Shown here piece by piece: positions 25,060 through 33,989 of a stretch of 64,000 nucleotides of DNA. The translations under genes were made by a program, and so were the position numbers. The notes under the pieces are model-generated. The model was not told the DNA's origin, searched no databases, and saw only the letters and a program-made list of their open reading frames with translations. Each line of letters begins with the position of its first letter. Position 1 is the stretch's first letter. This DNA comes from UBA9655 sp963704475 (GTDB lineage: Bacteria > Pseudomonadota > Alphaproteobacteria > UBA9655). The stretch spans positions 682,001 to 746,000 of the forward strand of contig OY969900.1 in assembly GCA_963704475.1 (NCBI GenBank). Direction: 5' to 3'.

Positions 25060-25812
25060 TTACCGTGCGATATAGCCTCCATCAATCACGAGCTCAGCCC
25101 CAGTCATATAAGAAGATTCATCAGAGGCAAGCATAAGAACCGGCAGGGCAACTTCTTCTGGTTTGCCGGGGCGCTCCATGATTGTTGTTGCTAATATTTG
25201 TTTGGTTTGTTCTGGGTCCTTAATGATATCCTTCGTCATAGGTGTATCAATTAAGCCAGGATGCACTGAATTTACACGAATTTTATATTTTGCAAAATCA
25301 GCAGCAGCAGCTTTTGTTAATTCTCGGACGGCGCCCTTAGACGCCTCATATGCCGCTGCAGAGGGAGCTCCAATGATTCCATAAATCGAAGATATGTTGA
25401 TGATAGATCCGCCTCCCGCTTTTTTCATTCCCTCAACCGCATGTTTGCACCCCAAAAAGACGCCCTTAGTGTTAATTTTAAAGATATGGTCCCACTCGTC
25501 CTCCGTTGTGTCTTCTAAGGCTTTCAAAAGAAGAACACCCGCATTGTTCACAAGAATATCAAGTTTGCCATGTTTTTCAACAATAGCCTTGATGACTTTC
25601 TCCCAGTTGGATTCCTCTGTGACATTTAACTTCATGAACTCAGCTTTATGGCCGGCTTCTTCAATTTTTTTGACCGTATCTAACCCTGCGTCTTCATTGA
25701 CATCGGTAACAATGACTTGTGCCCCTTCTTGCGCAAAGAGAATAGCTTCAGCCTTTCCCATTCCCATACCTGCTCCAGTAATTAGAGCTACTTTTCCTGA
25801 AAGACGACCCAT
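25060..25812 (-). CDS. Short-chain dehydrogenase/reductase (SDR)
   Basis: 250-residue classical SDR. The NAD(P)-binding TGAGMGMG (residues 12-19), NNAG (89-92) and the catalytic Ser (S141/S142), Y155 and K159 with N114 are present; D37 after the second strand suggests NAD preference. The C-terminal MTGAELVIDGGY is typical. The substrate cannot be told; relatives include 3-oxoacyl-ACP reductase-like and secondary alcohol dehydrogenases. AAGGAG precedes the ATG. It stands alone, 100 bases from the bat operon end. Confidence 0.9.
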   Translation of the reverse strand: MGRLSGKVALITGAGMGMGKAEAILFAQEGAQVIVTDVNEDAGLDTVKKIEEAGHKAEFMKLNVTEESNWEKVIKAIVEKHGKLDILVNNAGVLLLKALEDTTEDEWDHIFKINTKGVFLGCKHAVEGMKKAGGGSIINISSIYGIIGAPSAAAYEASKGAVRELTKAAAADFAKYKIRVNSVHPGLIDTPMTKDIIKDPEQTKQILATTIMERPGKPEEVALPVLMLASDESSYMTGAELVIDGGYIAR

Positions 25813-25912
25813 TTAGTACTCTCCTTACTTTTTAATGTTTTTGCAATCTTGCATTCCATTAAGAACTTAATGGAATACTCTTAATTATTTGTTAACAAGA
25901 TCAAATTGAACC

Positions 25913-27736
25913 TTATGAGGGATTCAAGTCAGGTAATTTTTTAACATTTTCTTCTTTCTTTACTTTATTTTTATGCGTGAGAAGTAAATTCATGCAACGT
26001 TTTTTTACATCTTCAAGGTTGATTTCTATTCCACCATATAGTTCATCATGTAGAGAATTTACAATATAAGTTATATCTTTTTGAGAAAGTATCGGGCAAT
26101 GTTTTTTTGCAGCTTCAAAGATCGTATCTAAAGAGGAGTTTCTAGGAACACCCCAATTTTCAAAAGCATAAGTTTGTAAGAAACGTTGCAATTCATCTGC
26201 TGATTGTACTTTTACAAGATCCTGATGATTTAGACTTCTATTATTAACTTCCTTTTTTTCTGGCATTTCGTTGAATGACCTTTCGTAGATCTTTTCTCTA
26301 ACATTCGACAAGTTGTTTTTTATTTTTAAAAAATAAAATAACGAAAAAACAAAAATTAAAAATAAGATTAAAATTATAAAATAAACTATATTATTTTTAA
26401 TATCTTGTTTAATAACATTATGACTCAATGTCTTTTCTGGCGTAGCTTGTAGGGCAGGAGTTGTTGGAATTGCAGGGTTTTCAGCCTTGGAAGAACTTTC
26501 ATTCGTTGATACACCGGACATTATTTCTACCGTACGTGCAGGCACAGTTGCATGCTCCACTTTATCTTCCTTCACATTCCACCATGGAATAGAAATTTCA
26601 GGTAAAGTAAGTGTGCCAGCTTGTTGTGGAATCAGTGTATAGCTTTCTTCACACCAACTGGTAAGTTTCCCATTTTTAATCGTTTCCTCTGTTACAGGCT
26701 TGTCCCCATAGACTTTAAAATTGTCGCCATGACCTTGCTGATCCTTCAGACTGGGAAGTTGATTAGCCGTCGTTCCTTCCGCCACAATTGTAAAGGTTCG
26801 TGTGAACGGCTCACCTACTTTAAGAGGCTTGGTTTCCGATATGTTTTCAGAAATCTTAAGAGATGCTGCTGGCAACCAAGGAACAAGGTTAAGAGATGGT
26901 TCTTTGACGTCTAAGGTTATTGCGTTACTTGTCAAAGAAAAAGGTTCCAATTGGGCCATTCCAAATCCTTGCAGCCCCTGGAATTGTTGTAACATACGGA
27001 AGGGATCACCATTTGGCCCTAACAAGGCATCAAGCGAGTTTTGAGTTTGAGCCACTTTTTCCCCTTGAATGACTAATCCTGGAAGAGTAAGAGGACCGGC
27101 CTTCAAAGGCGTTATGATATAATTTATCTCAGCAACTTTTACAGAGATGCCATTTTGAAGTTTTTCATAGATTTTAGGGTTACCATACGCTTTGACCACA
27201 GCATCTTTAACCGACATGTCTTTGAATTGGACATTCACCAAATCTTCTTGGGACACAAGTTGAACCGTATAAACAACCGGTTCATTCTTATAAGGTGAAT
27301 CTTTATTAACCTTAGCCAATAAAGTTGTTGTATTAGCTATGTTATTTACGGGTTTTGAGGACGATTTTTCTACAGATATGGTCACTGGCTGACTTCTTAT
27401 AGGGCCTTTTGAGCTTTGTATTTTAATTGCAGGGATGGAGTATGTCCCCTCCTTGTGCGGAATAAGCCCATATTGCCAGCTTACACTGGTTGAGACGTTA
27501 CCATTTATAATCATTGTGCTTGAAGATTGCTGTTGACCGATAATAGTGAAATCATTTTCAAGTTCTGAAATATCGGGGGTGCTTTTTGGAGAGGCTCCTG
27601 AGAGTTTTAATTGCAAAATGAGTTGCTCACCAACCCCTATTTGATCCTGATTTACGCTGGCTGTAAATTCTGCTGCTAAGCAAATAACAGGGAGAAGAAA
27701 TACTCCTATAAAATGGAGAAGTGCTTTTTTTACCAT
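25913..27736 (-). CDS. batD: BatD-like protein
   Basis: 607-residue membrane-anchored protein of the BatD family (oxygen-tolerance, PF13584 type). A signal peptide (to about residue 22, CLAAEF) is followed by beta-sandwich repeats beginning FTASVNQDQIGVGEQLILQL. A single membrane helix lies near residue 455-475, then a cytoplasmic tail. Last gene of the bat cluster; its start overlaps the end of batB/C by 7 bases. Bat proteins have been linked to stress tolerance in Bacteroides and spirochaetes, but the mechanism is not settled. Confidence 0.9.
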   Translation of the reverse strand: MVKKALLHFIGVFLLPVICLAAEFTASVNQDQIGVGEQLILQLKLSGASPKSTPDISELENDFTIIGQQQSSSTMIINGNVSTSVSWQYGLIPHKEGTYSIPAIKIQSSKGPIRSQPVTISVEKSSSKPVNNIANTTTLLAKVNKDSPYKNEPVVYTVQLVSQEDLVNVQFKDMSVKDAVVKAYGNPKIYEKLQNGISVKVAEINYIITPLKAGPLTLPGLVIQGEKVAQTQNSLDALLGPNGDPFRMLQQFQGLQGFGMAQLEPFSLTSNAITLDVKEPSLNLVPWLPAASLKISENISETKPLKVGEPFTRTFTIVAEGTTANQLPSLKDQQGHGDNFKVYGDKPVTEETIKNGKLTSWCEESYTLIPQQAGTLTLPEISIPWWNVKEDKVEHATVPARTVEIMSGVSTNESSSKAENPAIPTTPALQATPEKTLSHNVIKQDIKNNIVYFIILILFLIFVFSLFYFLKIKNNLSNVREKIYERSFNEMPEKKEVNNRSLNHQDLVKVQSADELQRFLQTYAFENWGVPRNSSLDTIFEAAKKHCPILSQKDITYIVNSLHDELYGGIEINLEDVKKRCMNLLLTHKNKVKKEENVKKLPDLNPS

Positions 27737-29757
27737 GGATTAACTCCTTCTAAAGAATCATTTTTTTGAGACTCAATATAAAATTGATTTTTTAAAAAAG
27801 ATGTTGGGTCATTTTTTATTTGGTCAAGCCATTGATCTGCATCCCTATCCAGTTGCGCCTTTGCCGAGTTCACTTGCGGATTAGACATCTCATGAGAGTC
27901 AAGCTGTTGATTAGAGAGTTCTTTTTTGTCCCCTTCTGAAAGAGGTTCCTTTCTATTGCTTAAGGATTCTTGATCACTTTCTTGTTCTTTTTCTGATGCT
28001 TCCCCTTGAGTTTTATCTTCATTCTTGTTTTTTTGACTTTTATTCTCTTTTTCTTTTTCTTCTTTATTTTTTCCCTGTCTTTTATTTTTCGCTTCTTTGT
28101 CTTTCATTTTTTCCTCATCCTGATTTCCTTCATTTTCCTTTAAAGAGGATTTATCATGAATTGGCTCCTTATTTTCGTTCGATTGTTCTTGAGAAGGGTC
28201 TTTCTCTTCCGAAGAGTTCTTAGAAGATGTATCTTTTTCACCCATCTGTTTTTGCTGGTCTTCTGACGTTGGGCTATCCTTGCTTTGGGTATTATCTCCT
28301 TTGCTTTCTTCATCCTTCTTTTGGTTGTCTTTTTTTTGTTCGTCCTTTTTTTTATCTTTTTCTTGCTTCTCCTTTTTCTGTTCCAACATAGCCTTTACAA
28401 GGGCCAAATTATCTTTGGCTTTATTATGGTCGGGCCTTTTTTCTAGAACTTTTTCGTAAATAGCTATGGCTTCTTCCAACTTTCCTTGCTTGGCAAGCGT
28501 ATTTCCCAAATTATAAAGAGCATCTATTGCAACGTCAGGGCGCTCAGATTCACGAAATAATTTTTCAGCTTCTGCAAAATTGCCGGCCTTATAGTGAGCA
28601 ACTCCTTGGTGATAAGAGTCACGGAATTTCTGTATGGCTCCCTCATAATTACCCTGCTCAAGGGCAATCTTTCCAAGCTGGGCTTCATTGTGGAATAAGT
28701 CTTGGAAGTTTGTGGCTTTGGCCTGTCCCACTATGAAGAAGAAAATAAGGGGGAAGACAAACCCTCTCCGAAACCACCCTAACAGGATCACCATCACAGG
28801 AAAGACAAGCAGATAAAAGTGGTCTTCCCACTGCCGTGTCGTTTGCTGCGTTTTTTCTTCCCCCTTCCCTCTTTCCTTAATTTGATTAAGTAAAACATGC
28901 ACATCATCATCAGAATAATGAAGATCCTGGTACTGCCCATTTCCAGCTTGACTAATCGCCTTTAGCTGATCTTTCTCCAGCTTTGAGATAACTGCATCCC
29001 CTTGCTTTTTAATGAAACTGCCATTTGCCTCTTGAAGAGGAGCCCCTTCCACTGTTCCAACACCTATCGCATGAATCTTTAGACCTTCTTGGGCTAACTT
29101 ATGAGCAAGAGCGATAGCATTTCCATCTTCAAATCCACCATCTGAAATAATAAGGATGGATTTATTATGGCCTGAAGTCGCACTCAGCAAATGGGAAGCC
29201 ATGGTAAGGGCTGGGGAAAGATTACTCCCTTGTACGTGAGCCAAATCCGTCCCAAGGGAGGGCAGAAAATTACGAATGGTTTCTTTATCGTCTGTTAAAG
29301 GCGTTATCAAATGAGGGTCGGCCGCAAAAGCAATGAGAGCAATTTTTACACCCTTTGCATGATTTAAAAGGTCTTCAATTTTTTGACGCGCCCGAACCAA
29401 ACGAGATGGTTTAACATCCTGCGCATCCATTGACTTTGACACATCTAAAAGAATGCATAAACTTTGATCTGGGGAAAAAGTTTCAATGTCATGATACATC
29501 CACCGTGGGCCGGCAAGTGCCCCCACCAAGAGTGTCCATAAGACAGACCACAGCAAGAGGGACTTCCATAACGAACGGTGAGTTTTTCTAGAATTTATAA
29601 GAAGGTGAGGAAGAAGTTCCTTATCTATAAACCCTTCTAGTTGCGAGACAGGAGCATAAATTCTAAATAAAGATTTATGTAACATCCATACAAGAGGAAG
29701 AAGCAATAATCCCCATAACCAAAGAGGGTTTTCAAAATGAAAGTGATTAAGCTCCAT
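27730..29757 (-). CDS. BatB/BatC fusion: VWA domain, TPR repeats and long charged tail
   Basis: 675 residues. Membrane helices near residues 12-25 and 65-85 flank a start typical of BatB. A von Willebrand A domain follows with MIDAS motif LDVSKSMDAQ and ISDGGFEDG. After another pair of helices come TPR units (YNLGNTLAKQGKLEEAIAIYEKVLEKRPDHNKA), as in BatC. The region of about residues 460-640 is an extreme Lys/Glu/Gln/Ser low-complexity stretch, probably disordered. Fusion of BatB and BatC is known in some lineages. Overlaps batA by 11 bases. Confidence 0.9.
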   Translation of the reverse strand: MELNHFHFENPLWLWGLLLLPLVWMLHKSLFRIYAPVSQLEGFIDKELLPHLLINSRKTHRSLWKSLLLWSVLWTLLVGALAGPRWMYHDIETFSPDQSLCILLDVSKSMDAQDVKPSRLVRARQKIEDLLNHAKGVKIALIAFAADPHLITPLTDDKETIRNFLPSLGTDLAHVQGSNLSPALTMASHLLSATSGHNKSILIISDGGFEDGNAIALAHKLAQEGLKIHAIGVGTVEGAPLQEANGSFIKKQGDAVISKLEKDQLKAISQAGNGQYQDLHYSDDDVHVLLNQIKERGKGEEKTQQTTRQWEDHFYLLVFPVMVILLGWFRRGFVFPLIFFFIVGQAKATNFQDLFHNEAQLGKIALEQGNYEGAIQKFRDSYHQGVAHYKAGNFAEAEKLFRESERPDVAIDALYNLGNTLAKQGKLEEAIAIYEKVLEKRPDHNKAKDNLALVKAMLEQKKEKQEKDKKKDEQKKDNQKKDEESKGDNTQSKDSPTSEDQQKQMGEKDTSSKNSSEEKDPSQEQSNENKEPIHDKSSLKENEGNQDEEKMKDKEAKNKRQGKNKEEKEKENKSQKNKNEDKTQGEASEKEQESDQESLSNRKEPLSEGDKKELSNQQLDSHEMSNPQVNSAKAQLDRDADQWLDQIKNDPTSFLKNQFYIESQKNDSLEGVNPW

Positions 29758-30763
29758 GGGTGACCTTCCTATAGAACGGCAATAAAATAGTTAAAATTAA
29801 AAACAGAACAGCGGCCATGCCCAGAGGGTAGGGATATAAAGGCTTTTGAATGAGATAGGTCCGTGTATTGGCTTTTGTTTTTTCAAGCTCATTAATTTTG
29901 TTGTAAATCGCTTGCAAGGCGTGCTGATCCGTTGCACGGAAATAGTGTCCCTCAGTGATTGAAGAAATTTGTTTCAGCAGATTCTCATCTATAGGAACTT
30001 GAACCATTGCAATTCCTCCTTGATCATCCGGGTAAGGAACAAATCCGTTTCGTCCTACGCCAATAGTATAAATGCGAATCCCATATTTCTTAGCCAACTT
30101 AGCGGCTTCTAAAGGGGGGATAGAGCTTGATGTATCTACCCCATCCGTTAACAATATGATGACGCGTGACCCTTCTGGACGATTTCGCAAGGTTTTGACG
30201 CTAAGGCCAATTGCATCCCCAATCGCTGTTGCTTGTCCCGCCATACCCGAAATAGCATTATTGAGCATATGACTCACAGAGAGGGTATCAAGGGTAAGAG
30301 GCACTTGAAGGTAGGCGTTCTCACCAAACAAAACGAGCCCTATACGATCTCCTTGCCGTTCTTGTACAAATTTTCCAACCACATCTTTTGTAGCATCGAG
30401 GCGGCTTATAGCTTTTTCTTTTGTAGAAAAATCAAGAGCCCTCATAGATCCTGAAATGTCCACAGCCAACATTAAATCATATCCTTCATTCTCGATCTGA
30501 CTAAATTGATCGACCAATTGAGGTCGCATTACCGCTAACACCAAGCATAGCCAGAGGAGAGAAAGGATAACTAAGAACAGTCGATTAGTCGGCAGAAAAT
30601 GCGTCTGATGTGTAGCAAATGCTATTTGTAAACGCTGCACCCCAGGAAATCGTATCTCCGGAACTGGGTGATTCTCTTCTTTTTCGCTGCGAGGCAAAAT
30701 AACTCTCGCTATAAGGGGGAGTGGAAGGAGAAGAATTAGCCATGGCCAGTAAAACTTAAACAT
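29747..30763 (-). CDS. batA: BatA-like VWA-domain membrane protein
   Basis: 338 residues from ATG 30763. Two N-terminal membrane helices, a VWA domain with MIDAS DISGSMRA and ILLTDGVDTSSS, and a C-terminal helix are visible. A GTG at 30775 would add four residues, but the ATG overlaps the DUF4381 stop (TAATG) and has AAGGTGG about ten bases upstream, so it is preferred. A partner of BatB and of the MoxR ATPase in the same operon. Confidence 0.92.
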   Translation of the reverse strand: MFKFYWPWLILLLPLPLIARVILPRSEKEENHPVPEIRFPGVQRLQIAFATHQTHFLPTNRLFLVILSLLWLCLVLAVMRPQLVDQFSQIENEGYDLMLAVDISGSMRALDFSTKEKAISRLDATKDVVGKFVQERQGDRIGLVLFGENAYLQVPLTLDTLSVSHMLNNAISGMAGQATAIGDAIGLSVKTLRNRPEGSRVIILLTDGVDTSSSIPPLEAAKLAKKYGIRIYTIGVGRNGFVPYPDDQGGIAMVQVPIDENLLKQISSITEGHYFRATDQHALQAIYNKINELEKTKANTRTYLIQKPLYPYPLGMAAVLFLILTILLPFYRKVTHGA

Positions 30764-31233
30764 TATTTCACCCACCTTTCGATGGCGTTGATGATGTCAA
30801 GAACATCCTCAAGAGGAATAAACATGTTGGAAGGCCCATAGGGAGCGTCAACCAAGCATTTACCTTTTGCTTGCCAGTCAAACTGTGAAGGGTCATGTTC
30901 AGCGAGCCACGTAAGCCATCTTTTCCCCTCAAGGCCTGCGCATTCCACACGCGAATATCGATGCATGGCAATGCGCCGCATGATTTCAGAAAGTTCTATA
31001 AGTGTTGCTTGAGCATTCTTTACTTCTAGATTTTTTTTAAGTTCCGAGAGCTTTTTTAAAACAGTGTGTTGCCAGCTTTTTTTATAAATACGTCTTCTCC
31101 AATAAAGGGTAAAAATTCCTATTAAAATGAAGAGGATAAAAATCATAATAGCCCACCACCCAGGTGCAAGTGGCCACCAGTGAATAGGATCAAGTCCTTC
31201 AATATCATGGAGTTGAGTAAGGGGATCATTCAT
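30763..31233 (-). CDS. DUF4381 protein
   Basis: 156 residues. The N-terminus LTQLHDIEGLDPIHWWPLAPGWW (in part) followed by a membrane helix (about residues 28-46) is the DUF4381 pattern, regularly found between the DUF58 gene and batA in Bat operons. Its cytoplasmic part has the RRIAMHRYSRVECAGLEGKRWLTWL motif. Overlaps the DUF58 gene (ATGA) and batA. Function unknown beyond operon membership. Confidence 0.88.
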   Translation of the reverse strand: MNDPLTQLHDIEGLDPIHWWPLAPGWWAIMIFILFILIGIFTLYWRRRIYKKSWQHTVLKKLSELKKNLEVKNAQATLIELSEIMRRIAMHRYSRVECAGLEGKRWLTWLAEHDPSQFDWQAKGKCLVDAPYGPSNMFIPLEDVLDIINAIERWVK

Positions 31234-32147
31234 CTTTTACGCTTTTCCTTACGAATTCGTTTTAATCCATGAAAGAGTTCAGCCTGTGCATTTGCATCTG
31301 TGGCAATGGGAATCATTCCTATCTTAAGCTTAGTTGCGATTTTTAGGAGGGATTGCCTCGTTTCTAGCCATTGCGCGGCGTAGTTTTCTCTTCCCATTTG
31401 GTTGTTCGTATCAATATAAAGTTTGTCCTGATTACATGCGGAAAAAAACACAGGACCAATGGGGGGAATGCTCTGATCAGCCGGATCATCAATAGGAATA
31501 AGAACAATATCACAGCGTCTGCGAAGGGTGCTCAATTGCTGTTCCAGAGCCACACTTACTGTACCAAAATCGCTAATAATATAAATAAGAGTCCCTCTCA
31601 ATATTGCCTTGTTCACATGAACCAGCGCTTCATCCAAAGAAATGAATGGCGCATTCTGATTTACATCAGCACGACTCAACTGCTTAAACATGGCCAATAG
31701 AGATTTGGTAGAGCGGTAGGGTGTAAAATAGTGAAGGCCATCCGACACATCGCCAAAGAGCCAAGCCCCAAGCCTGTCATGGCTCATACAGGCCTGCCAT
31801 CCCAACAGAGCAGCAACTCTTGCTGCCTGCACAGATTTGAAGGTCCCTTTGGTCCCAAAACGCATGGCAACATTCACATCCACACATAAAATGACACTGC
31901 GCTCACGCTCTTCTCGAAAGACCTTTGTATGAGGCGCCCCTGTGCGTGCAGTTACGCGCCAATCAATGGAGCGAATATCGTCTCCTGGGGTATAGGCTCG
32001 AACTTCTTCAAAATCTAACCCCTGGCCTCGAAAGGGAGAGTGATGATCCCCCGCACCAAGGGATGCGACAACTTGGGGAGAGACGGAAAATAAAGTCGAT
32101 GCCTTATGCTTTAACGCGGCTAATTCATCAAAACTGGGGTATAACAT
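31230..32147 (-). CDS. DUF58 (VWA-like) protein
   Basis: 305 residues. The DUF58 signature GDDIRSIDWRVTARTGAPHTKVFREERER (in two parts) is followed by a VWA-like fold with VILCVDVNVAMRFG. These proteins accompany MoxR ATPases. It starts nine bases after the moxR stop and overlaps the next gene by four. Confidence 0.92.
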   Translation of the reverse strand: MLYPSFDELAALKHKASTLFSVSPQVVASLGAGDHHSPFRGQGLDFEEVRAYTPGDDIRSIDWRVTARTGAPHTKVFREERERSVILCVDVNVAMRFGTKGTFKSVQAARVAALLGWQACMSHDRLGAWLFGDVSDGLHYFTPYRSTKSLLAMFKQLSRADVNQNAPFISLDEALVHVNKAILRGTLIYIISDFGTVSVALEQQLSTLRRRCDIVLIPIDDPADQSIPPIGPVFFSACNQDKLYIDTNNQMGRENYAAQWLETRQSLLKIATKLKIGMIPIATDANAQAELFHGLKRIRKEKRKR

Positions 32148-32156
32148 AAAACACCT

Positions 32157-33164
32157 TCAGGGAATGGCAACGACCTCAAGCAGCCTCTTTATAATTTTTT
32201 CTCGTCCAATCCCTTCCATATCTGCTTCAGTTGAAGGGGTCATGCGATGACGGAGAATAGGCAGGGCTATCGTCTGCACATGATGAGGGGTAACATAGGC
32301 ATCTCCTCTGAGCCAAGCAAGTGCCTTAGCACAGCGTACAATGGCCAGGGTTGCCCGAGGAGAGGCTCCATGAGCTATCCATTGTGCAAGCTTATTATCA
32401 TACTTTTCTGGGCTCCGCGTTGCGATTACAAGAGAGACTACATAGTCCTTTAACTTATTATTCATAGGCATGTCAGCTGCGGCCTTACGAGCTACAAGGA
32501 TATCTTCCTGTGTTGTGACGGGAAGAAACGAAGCTGATGGTTTTGTATCCCGCGTTTCAACAAGATCAATAATTTGCCGTTCTTGTTCTGATGTTGGATA
32601 ATCAACAACGACATACATCAAGAAACGGTCGAGTTGAGCCTCAGGGAGAGTATAGGTCCCTTCCTGCTCGATAGGATTTTGCGTTGCAAGTACCATGTAA
32701 AGCTCTGGAAGTTTATAACTCTGATTTCCGACTGTGATTTGTTTTTCTTCCATGGCTTCTAAAAGGGCAGATTGCACTTTAGCCGGCGCACGATTTATTT
32801 CATCTGCTAAAAGAATGTGATTAAAAAGAGGCCCCTTTCGAAAGGTAAAATTGCTTTTCTCATGAACATAAATTTCTGTACCGATGAGATCAGATGGCAA
32901 CAAATCTGGTGTGAACTGAATACGGTGAAAGTCAGCTTCAATCCCTCTTGCTATGGCTTTAGCCGCCGTCGTTTTAGCAAGCCCTGGCATCCCCTCAATG
33001 AGCACATGCCCATCTGCCAGTAGCGCAACCAATAAATTTTCGATTAAGGTCTCCTGACCAATAATCTGAGCTTCTATTGCCCTTTTAAGGGCGCCTAATT
33101 TAAGCTCTTCATTTCCTGAAATATTTTCATCTTGGGCAGCTTTCTTTACTTTCTTTTTCGTCAT
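32157..33164 (-). CDS. moxR: MoxR-family AAA+ ATPase
   Basis: 335 residues. Walker A GMPGLAKT (58-66) and Walker B LLADEINRAP (D121, E122) are present, as are sensor 1 (ATQNP) and the arginine finger region (LPEAQLDRF). Chaperone-like ATPase thought to help assemble or activate VWA-domain partners, here BatA and BatB. First gene of the operon; the ATG is preceded by AGGATG. Confidence 0.94.
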   Translation of the reverse strand: MTKKKVKKAAQDENISGNEELKLGALKRAIEAQIIGQETLIENLLVALLADGHVLIEGMPGLAKTTAAKAIARGIEADFHRIQFTPDLLPSDLIGTEIYVHEKSNFTFRKGPLFNHILLADEINRAPAKVQSALLEAMEEKQITVGNQSYKLPELYMVLATQNPIEQEGTYTLPEAQLDRFLMYVVVDYPTSEQERQIIDLVETRDTKPSASFLPVTTQEDILVARKAAADMPMNNKLKDYVVSLVIATRSPEKYDNKLAQWIAHGASPRATLAIVRCAKALAWLRGDAYVTPHHVQTIALPILRHRMTPSTEADMEGIGREKIIKRLLEVVAIP

Positions 33165-33287
33165 TTAACACATCCTATGCAAATTAAATATTCTTTTGGG
33201 ACCTGATAGTAGTCGATCCCTTTATATTTTTTTACTTCTGACACTTATTAAAGTTACTCAGACTGTACTATCAGATCCCCTGTGTTC

Positions 33288-33731
33288 TTAACTTTTTTGA
33301 ATAGGTATCTTATGGGCACTCTGTTTTATGGCGGCAGGCCGCGGTATTTTTAAAGTTAAAACGCCATCTTTAAAAGAGGCACTTACTTCTTGTTGCTCTG
33401 GTTGGTAAGGGAGCTTTAAAGAGCGAGAGAAAGATCCGTAACTCCGTTCTGTAATATGGTACGTTTGATCTTCTGTTGTAGATTCAGCCTTCTTTTCACC
33501 ACTAATGGTTAGAACACCCTCAACAAGTGTAAGATCGATATCATCTTGCGAAAGGCCTGGAAGTTCTGCAGTAATAATAAGCCCGTCCTTGTTCTCGACA
33601 ATTTCAAGATTAGGCCTTATTCCTTGTACCGAATTGCTTTTATCAAAAAGACGGTCAATTTCTTCGCGTAAGAAGTTAAAAGGATCTCCAATAAAATTAC
33701 GTTGAGAAACTGGGATTAAGTGTGATTTCAT
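33288..33731 (-). CDS. Small heat-shock protein (Hsp20)
   Basis: 147-residue alpha-crystallin-type holdase. The N-terminal arm (RNFIGDPFNFLREEIDRLFD) is followed by the ACD with LEIVENKDGLIITAELPGL, GEKKAE and the closing SFKDGVLTLKIPRP, and a C-terminal IPIQ (I-x-I) tail motif. TAGGAGAC precedes the ATG. A sigma-32-like promoter is visible upstream (33786-33814), fitting heat induction. Confidence 0.93.
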   Translation of the reverse strand: MKSHLIPVSQRNFIGDPFNFLREEIDRLFDKSNSVQGIRPNLEIVENKDGLIITAELPGLSQDDIDLTLVEGVLTISGEKKAESTTEDQTYHITERSYGSFSRSLKLPYQPEQQEVSASFKDGVLTLKIPRPAAIKQSAHKIPIQKS

Positions 33732-33785
33732 CTAAAGTCTCCTATTTTTTATCAGTTTTTTTAAAAGGGTCTCCCCTATTTTTTT

Positions 33786-33814
33786 ATGTAGGATCGCTCT
33801 TTTTTAATTTCAAC
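33786..33814 (-). promoter_or_regulatory. Sigma-32-like heat-shock promoter of the hsp20 gene
   Basis: Minus strand: GTTGAAA (33814-33808), 15 bases, CCTACAT (33792-33786). This resembles the heat-shock consensus CTTGAAA / CCCCATNT. It lies about 55 bases before the gene. Confidence 0.5.
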
Positions 33815-33989
33815 CTCTGGAGCATAAAAATTGTTGTGTTGCATTTGTAAAAATACACTATAAGGTATCTTCATATCAAAGGAGTATAGATTAACTGATT
33901 GATATTTTGAGCATTGACTCATTTCTTTCTCTATGCTCATTTAATCCCTCTGCTCACCCCCTTCAACAAATACGATAGATCCGGATTTT

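Noticed and set aside
27996..28223. Phe/Leu/Ser-rich plus-strand frame inside batB/C
   Set aside because: Antisense of the Lys/Glu-rich tail; an artefact of AAG/GAA-rich codons.
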